64,000 nt of DNA from Taxillus chinensis (taxonomy: Eukaryota; Streptophyta; Magnoliopsida; Santalales; Loranthaceae), in contig CM042087.1 of NCBI GenBank assembly GCA_023512835.1, forward strand, positions 49,627,682-49,691,681, in the 5' to 3' direction. Positions 58,520-64,000 of the stretch are shown here, one piece after another. The notes below the pieces were generated by a model that was not told the origin of the DNA, searched no databases, and was given only the letters and a program-made list of their open reading frames with translations. Position 1 is the first letter of the stretch, and every line of letters starts with the position of its first letter. The position numbers and the translations under genes are program-made.

Positions 58520-60908
58520 GTATACCCATCCATCGAAATCTCTAGATTTGTGATTGCACGTTGTGCCAGCTCTTCTAAAACAATTTGTAAGATTGCGAAG
58601 GGCGGGGGGGCAACGCTTCACTTTGTGGGAAGAAAAAATTCCAAGAGATGTTTGGGATCGAAAAATGCTACTTTTTTTTTGGGGGGTGGCTGCAGATCAG
58701 ATCTGGATCCTTGCCGTTATAGTGACCAATAGCTCTCCTCCGCTGCCCGTATCTGGTGGCATACCCTTTTATGTTTTGATGGACACCTTCCGAGCAATGA
58801 TGCTTCTTTTGCTATCTCTTATAGCTCTTGTGTTCAACCACTTTTAAGTGTATCTTGTCAACTATGGTTTTGATCAGTTCAAAATCAAACAAACCATGAT
58901 TGAAAATTATTACACCTAAAATAAAACTTAATCTTAGGATTAAAATGTGATTTTGTAAAACTTGATTTTAAATTATGTTTTAGTTTGAAAATTAAGTACC
59001 TCCCAGTGTCGTGATTATCTTTATTTTGTTGAGGTTGTCTAATTGGTTGTTCATGCAAGGGAAATAGTTTCACACCAAATATTTATTATTGTGAGGTTGA
59101 TTTGAAATTTGTAAATTTGAATATGTACGATATATTTGTTTTAGAATTTGAATATGTATATATACCGACTCGAGTTCTAACACCAAATATTTTTGTTTAT
59201 TATAAGTCTTACAACATTTACAGGTAATATATTAGCAATTTATTTTCTTTTGATTTTAATTTGAATATGTATATGTACTGACTTGAGTTCTAAAATTCAT
59301 ATTTATTTATTTGAAAGCATTCTTTATTTTGAAAAAACAAACAAGAAATGATAATAATTATATTGTCAGGACTTGTTTTTGTTTGAGCCTTTTGATCATC
59401 CCAACGGATTTAACTCAAAAACGTGAAAATAAAACTAATGATTGGTGTCATCATCAACTAGATAGATGAGGTTTGATACCCGCTACAAAGAGTAGCAAAA
59501 CAAGACAAAGAGCTTGGATGATAAAACTAGGTTTAGAAGTACAATCATATGCATAAAGGATTAACACTCGGACGACACTTAAACTGTATTTTGGTATTGA
59601 AAAGTTTTATTATTTTAACAAAGAAAGTTTGAAAATCAAAGATGTAAATTTAGGAACCTACACTCAAGAAATCTATAGAAAAGAATAGAGAACTATGTTC
59701 ACTTATGTCTCAGTCTCTTTAAACAAAACTTGAGGACTATATGATTCCCAGTAGCTAGTGGTCTATTCATCTCATTGACTCGTTGTGTCATCTCTCAGCT
59801 AGGAGACACACTCACCACAGTCTCTTGGTGTGTCATTCCTTTTCTGGCCAATACTTTTCCTCTCTCTCTAACCTTTCAATCCCATATGTATTGTTGAAAT
59901 CGTTTGGCTCTTCCAACTCTTCTATAGCTTTTAGCTCTTTGAGTAGTTGCCTATTCCATTCTTTTGAGGTTTGATTGGCTTCTTTGGATCCTTTTGTGTT
60001 AGATCAAGTGTTTTGGTTAAACTAAGCAAGGGTTTGGGTTTCCTATTTGAGTTGTACATTTAAAAAGATTTCAATTGACTATAATGGTTGGGAAATTGAG
60101 TTTTGAAATCCAAACAAGAGCTTATGTTTAATATCCAAAATAAAGTTAGATGATGAGATCCGAAATCAGAGCTAGTACTCGAGATTAAATATCCAAAATC
60201 TATATAGTTATTCGAGTTTCTAAATTTGAATAGAGTTGTTCGGATTGGAGTTTTAAAGGAGAGATTCAACCCTTATTCAAATATGCATTGGATGATAAGT
60301 TTCACGATTGGGTTTGAGTGTTGTTGATGACATGTTTTTTTTTTTTTTGAAATTGACCTTTAAATTTTGTCATAGTTTTCATCAAAAATCTTTTTAGACT
60401 TCATTAGTGATGTGGCATAACACAAAATTAGAAACATAGTGCAATTATATAAATAATTGATGAATTTTTTATTTATAGATGATTTCTCTTTCCATATATC
60501 AAAGACGGCATATGCATTAATTGGTGTACCCTAGTTGGTATCTCTATTGTATATATATATTCAGAAGGTGGTCTCAAATTCTAGTGTGTACTAACATTTT
60601 GGAAAATCCTAAATAAAGAGAGCACATATGAGATTTTTAGAGCCATCAATAATCGTGGTTGCAAAGAGAACGAGTGTATTTATTTTGTTATTCTTGAACT
60701 TTGTTATTTAAGTTCTATTGATTCTCATTGATTATTATATATCAACATAATATAATTTTGTAATTCAATTTCATACTTAATATAATTAGTTTATACTATA
60801 CATGTATTCAACTTTGTTGCAAACAAAGTTTATGCTCGACTTAAAAACTACAATGAATCATTAGAATATGAACTATTCACCCACCTCTAGATCACCTTGA
60901 GACCTAAT
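58400..60908. other. CNGC 3' region and intergenic DNA
   Basis: 58400-58840 is the likely 3' untranslated region, with a (TA)n tract at about 58471-58523. From about 58860 the DNA is AT-rich without a gene. 60300-60908 precedes a copia primer-binding site and may be a decayed LTR, although no partner LTR is seen in the window. Confidence 0.5.
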
Positions 60909-62350
60909 AAGTGGTATCATAGCAAGTTCTGTAATCTCAGTAGAACTCAAATGGAGGAGGAAATGAGAACCAATGCAACTAATATTATAGCAACTAACAC
61001 CGCTGATACTAACTCTGCTGCATGACGACCCAGTCTTCCCCATGATAGATATTGTCCGCTTTGGACTTTCAGCTCGCACGGATTTATTTTTGGTAGATCT
61101 CACCGACTCAGAATTACCTGTCTTGCCTCCAAAACGCATTTTTCAGGAGAGGTTTCTACCCTAACTTTGTTCCCCTAACTTTGTTCCCCTTCCCAATCGA
61201 TGCGAGATCTCACATGTTGTCACTAATGCTAGTGATAATGACAATGGTATTGGTAATGGAAACAAATTTAACAACATTCTAGGCTTCATACTTAGTCAAC
61301 CTCCCAAGTGTACCAAGGAACTCTTCCAAAAGTGGAAGAATTAGATGGAAGTATTCTTGAACACTCACGATAAATTAATATATCTTTTCTTATTTGAAGA
61401 ACCTGAAATTTTGATGGCTATTGACAACAAGGGTGTAGTCAAACCAAAGGAGCCATCTGAGATGATTGCTGATGAGAAGAACTTGATCAAGGCAGTAAAT
61501 AAGATACTAGGTTATCTACATATATCTATAGATGCTGATATGTTTATTGATGTATAACAATGTGATATAATTAAGGAAATATGGGAACTGTTATGTATTG
61601 TGTATGAAGGTAATGAAGACCAAAAGTAGAATAAAATATGCATGCTTAGACATGAGTTCAAGTCATTCAAACATAAGCCTAGAGCACATATAAAAGGTAT
61701 ATAAAGCTACTTTTGGAGATTAAAACCAATTGTGAGTATTATAACTGTGCATTTATCAATAATAAGTTTTTGTGATCCATGCCTCAAAGCTCTTTGTGAA
61801 TATGTTCATTATTTAAAACAATCTAGTTTGGGTAAGTAAACCTCTCAATGGAATTTATAACGAACTTAAAGAGGAAGACTATGATCTTAATGATGAAACC
61901 ACTAAAAGAGGAAGAAGTACAACTTACAAGGCCAAAGTTGTAAGGATTTAGGAAGAGAATGACTCATTTAAACAAAAGACAGAAGATGAAGAAGATTAAG
62001 AATCTAATATAAATAGATAATAAGTTGCCCCTCTTATAAGAACATTAAAAAAGCTTCTCAAAAAGGTTGAAAAGAAAAAAATATAGAGGATCTTCATCAT
62101 CAAGAAAGAAGAATAAAGAATTTTCATGTTACAACTGTGGTAGGCTTGGACACTTTGCCATAGATTGCTTGAGATCAAGGAAGCTAAAAAAGATAAAAAA
62201 AAATATTAAGAAGAAGAATCTTGGCTTTATTAAGACAAAAAAGAAGCTAGCTTTGGTAGCAACTTAGTACCATAGTGACATAGAAGAGGTTGAAGAGTCT
62301 TCCAATGATAAGCCTTAAGTAGAAGGTCAACTAATGCTTGATGGCATTCA
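60909..62350 (+). mobile_element. Copia-3 fragment: primer-binding site and degraded gag
   Basis: TGGTATCATAGCAA (60912-60925) matches the tRNA-Met primer-binding site with one change. Downstream, shifting frames encode copia gag: 'MEVFLNTHDKL' (61345), 'IKEIWELL', 'VYEGNED' and 'RHEFKSFKHK' where functional gags have similar words. A CCHC knuckle follows: 'CYNCGRLGHFAIDC' at about 62128-62170. Stops in several places show it is dead. No pol is visible beyond 62350. Confidence 0.75.
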
Positions 62351-62899
62351 CTCAAGTACCAACAATTTTTTATTTACAAAGTCAATTTGAAACTTTTAAA
62401 AGGATTTACTAAAAAGAATAAACAAAGATTAATTATAGCTCATATATTCCTTAATAAATAAAATGAGATTAAAAGGCATAAGTGTATTATAAGAGACATA
62501 AAAAAGTAAATAGTTGGACATAAGAATAATGAGATTATGTATCATGACATTAAGGTTGAAAATTAGTTGTTTAATAATAGTATTACTAGTCTTAAAATCT
62601 ATATATTAAAAGACTTCATTATAATTTAAAGAAAGAGTAGGAGTTACACCAAAAGTGGCAGAAGTTATTTGAGATTGTTGAAATAACAAATGTTTTTATT
62701 TACTTTGATATCTGAGGAATGCATGATAATGGATTTTGTTTCAATGAAAAGTATAGAATTACCCCTATTGTATAACTATACAAGTAGCATGATTAAGACA
62801 ACAATCATTGTGCAGTTTACACATGTGCTTGTCACTAACCCCTTATCCATTCATCTAGGGGCATGAGGTAGTTACATGTCCAATTCTGGTTAGTTGGAA
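62351..62899. other. AT-rich DNA between retroelement fragments
   Basis: No gene recognised. The right part, from about 62800 (CACTAACCCCTTATCC...), probably belongs to the LTR of the following gypsy fragment. Confidence 0.5.
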
Positions 62900-63475
62900 T
62901 TTAGAGACGTGACAAGTTCATATCAGAGCATGGTTCTAATTGGACCTAGGTTAGTGAGGGGTGGTTATTGATACCGTGAAGCGACAGACTGTAAAGAGGG
63001 TGTCTAATCAATGTAATCCTTATATATGTTCTAGGTTATCTAGGAGTTAGTTAGATCACCTTAGTATACAATAGGATGGGTTCATACATACCATCGTGAT
63101 TGTGTGTGCTTTTAGACATTAGAATTGATTGTGTATATATTTTGATAATTATATGAGTTGTTTAGTGTCGAAGTGGTACATGGTTATGATAGCCAGATAA
63201 TGTGATTTGGTGATGAATGGTAACACTTGCATATGGCTCTAGGAGCCAAGTGATTGATATGATATAATGTGTGAATTGATGGTGATAGGGGAATACGAAT
63301 TGTAATAAACTATGTGAAAATATTGGTCAAGTTTATTGTGGACCTATAAGCTATGATTGAACTATGTTATTAATTGTTTGTATGGTTATTTTATTGGTTG
63401 TTGTTGATTTGTGGTCAGTTTGCAATGGCACCTAGGAGGAGTACTAGGGGTAAGGGACCAACTAAGGAGCGTAAT
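62900..63475 (+). mobile_element. Gypsy-like fragment: LTR end, primer-binding site and gag start
   Basis: GACGTGACA at about 62907-62915 looks like an LTR end. TTCATATCAGAGCATGG (62917-62933) follows, a tRNA-Met primer-binding site with one change. After a leader of about 490 bp, ATG at 63425 opens 'MAPRRSTRGKG', a basic start common to plant Ty3/gypsy gag, and stops after 16 codons. The rest of the element is missing. Confidence 0.5.
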
Positions 63476-63639
63476 TGATCTGACTATTAAAACTCATCAT
63501 TTTTATATTGCACAAAAAAAGCTTTAATCAAGTTAAAACAAATAAAAACTCCCTTTTATAAGATAAGTATCAATTTTTGGGCATTGTGAGAATATTAATC
63601 TTTTCCCACACATAATCGACTCCTGAACTCACCTCTGGA

Positions 63640-64000
63640 CTGTATACCACTTTAGGAGACTAATTGCACCTTGTAGATGATTGGTGAAGACTACAAGACT
63701 TAATGAACTTTTTGTCATCACCGGATTTCGTTTGGAAGAGATACCGCTTTTGGGATACAGTTCCTCCCAACCTTCATCCGAATGGTGATAAAAAATACGG
63801 AGTCGCCACAAACCATTTTTGGGGTGCAGTCGGTCACCTAAAAGAAAATTATCTATGGTGTTGGAAATGGACTCAGGAATTGATTACGCATGGAAAAGGA
63901 CTAACATCCCCACGACGCCCTTTCGGTACTTATCTTAGGAGTTTGAAGGTTTGTTCACTTGTTTTAACTGTTTAACTAATTTCAAAGTGATGTTGAATTT
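63640..64000. repeat. Dispersed plant repeat at the window end
   Basis: Contains GGAGTCGCCACAAACC, GGTGCAGTCGGTCACCTA and CCTTTCGGTACTTATCTTAGG. This word order is familiar from dispersed plant retroelement leaders (GGAGTCGCCAC...GGTACCTACTTAGGA). The frame 63703-63975 is not a recognised protein. It runs off the window. Confidence 0.4.

Noticed and set aside
63703..63975. 90-codon frame at the window end
   Set aside because: It covers a familiar dispersed plant repeat (GGAGTCGCCAC type) and shows no protein family.

Overview
The window is nuclear DNA of a flowering plant, most likely a eudicot. The evidence is the AT-rich intergenic DNA, spliced genes with short exons, an intronless P-class PPR gene, a plant-type cyclic-nucleotide-gated channel, plant LTR-retrotransposon lineages (Ty1/copia, an Athila-like Ty3/gypsy element, a TRIM) and many MITE-like insertions. 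I cannot name the species from sequence alone. No rRNA, tRNA, CRISPR or bacterial-type feature was recognised.

Four protein-coding genes can be reconstructed. (1) 3443-6885 (+): an endonuclease/exonuclease/phosphatase (EEP, DNase I-like) family gene with 7 exons and 310 aa. One intron is a U12-type AT-AC intron, and most catalytic positions look substituted. (2) 9199-14947 (+): a transmembrane-9 superfamily (TM9SF/EMP70/TMN) protein, 7 exons, 640 aa, ending in a KxD retrieval motif. (3) 18110-20545 (-): an intronless P-class pentatricopeptide-repeat protein of 811 aa, convergent with gene 2. (4) 45355-58399 (+): a cyclic-nucleotide-gated channel of the CNGC5/6/9 type, 7 exons, 747 aa, with one GC-AG intron and two introns full of transposon debris.

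Between genes 3 and 4 lies a nested transposon block (about 21.2-41.2 kb or beyond). A small hAT-like element (21230-21840, 8-bp TSD) is followed by copia-1 (21940-26223, minus strand, TSD AGTCA). Copia-1 has lost the middle of pol, and a GC-rich TRIM (22318-23542) sits in its 3' LTR. A second copia element follows, and it is split at its protease site by an 11.3-kb Athila-like element (29347-40648, minus strand, TSD ATAAC). Copia-2 resumes at 40649 and runs into a 500-N assembly gap (41199-41698).

The CNGC introns hold the least ordinary structure. Intron 2 contains a decayed LINE interrupted by a SINE-like insertion with a possible 5S-rRNA-like stretch, a 260-bp tandem duplication, a PIF/Harbinger-like element filled with C-rich DNA, and a broken extra copy of the gene's own third coding exon. 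That exon copy and a LINE fragment lie between two long inverted repeats. The right end (60.9-64.0 kb) holds degraded copia and gypsy fragments. The genes do not form a pathway; they are independent neighbours. I see no new multi-gene system. The strongest second-look items are the inverted-repeat exon copy, the U12 intron together with the degenerate active site of the EEP gene, and the nested retroelements.
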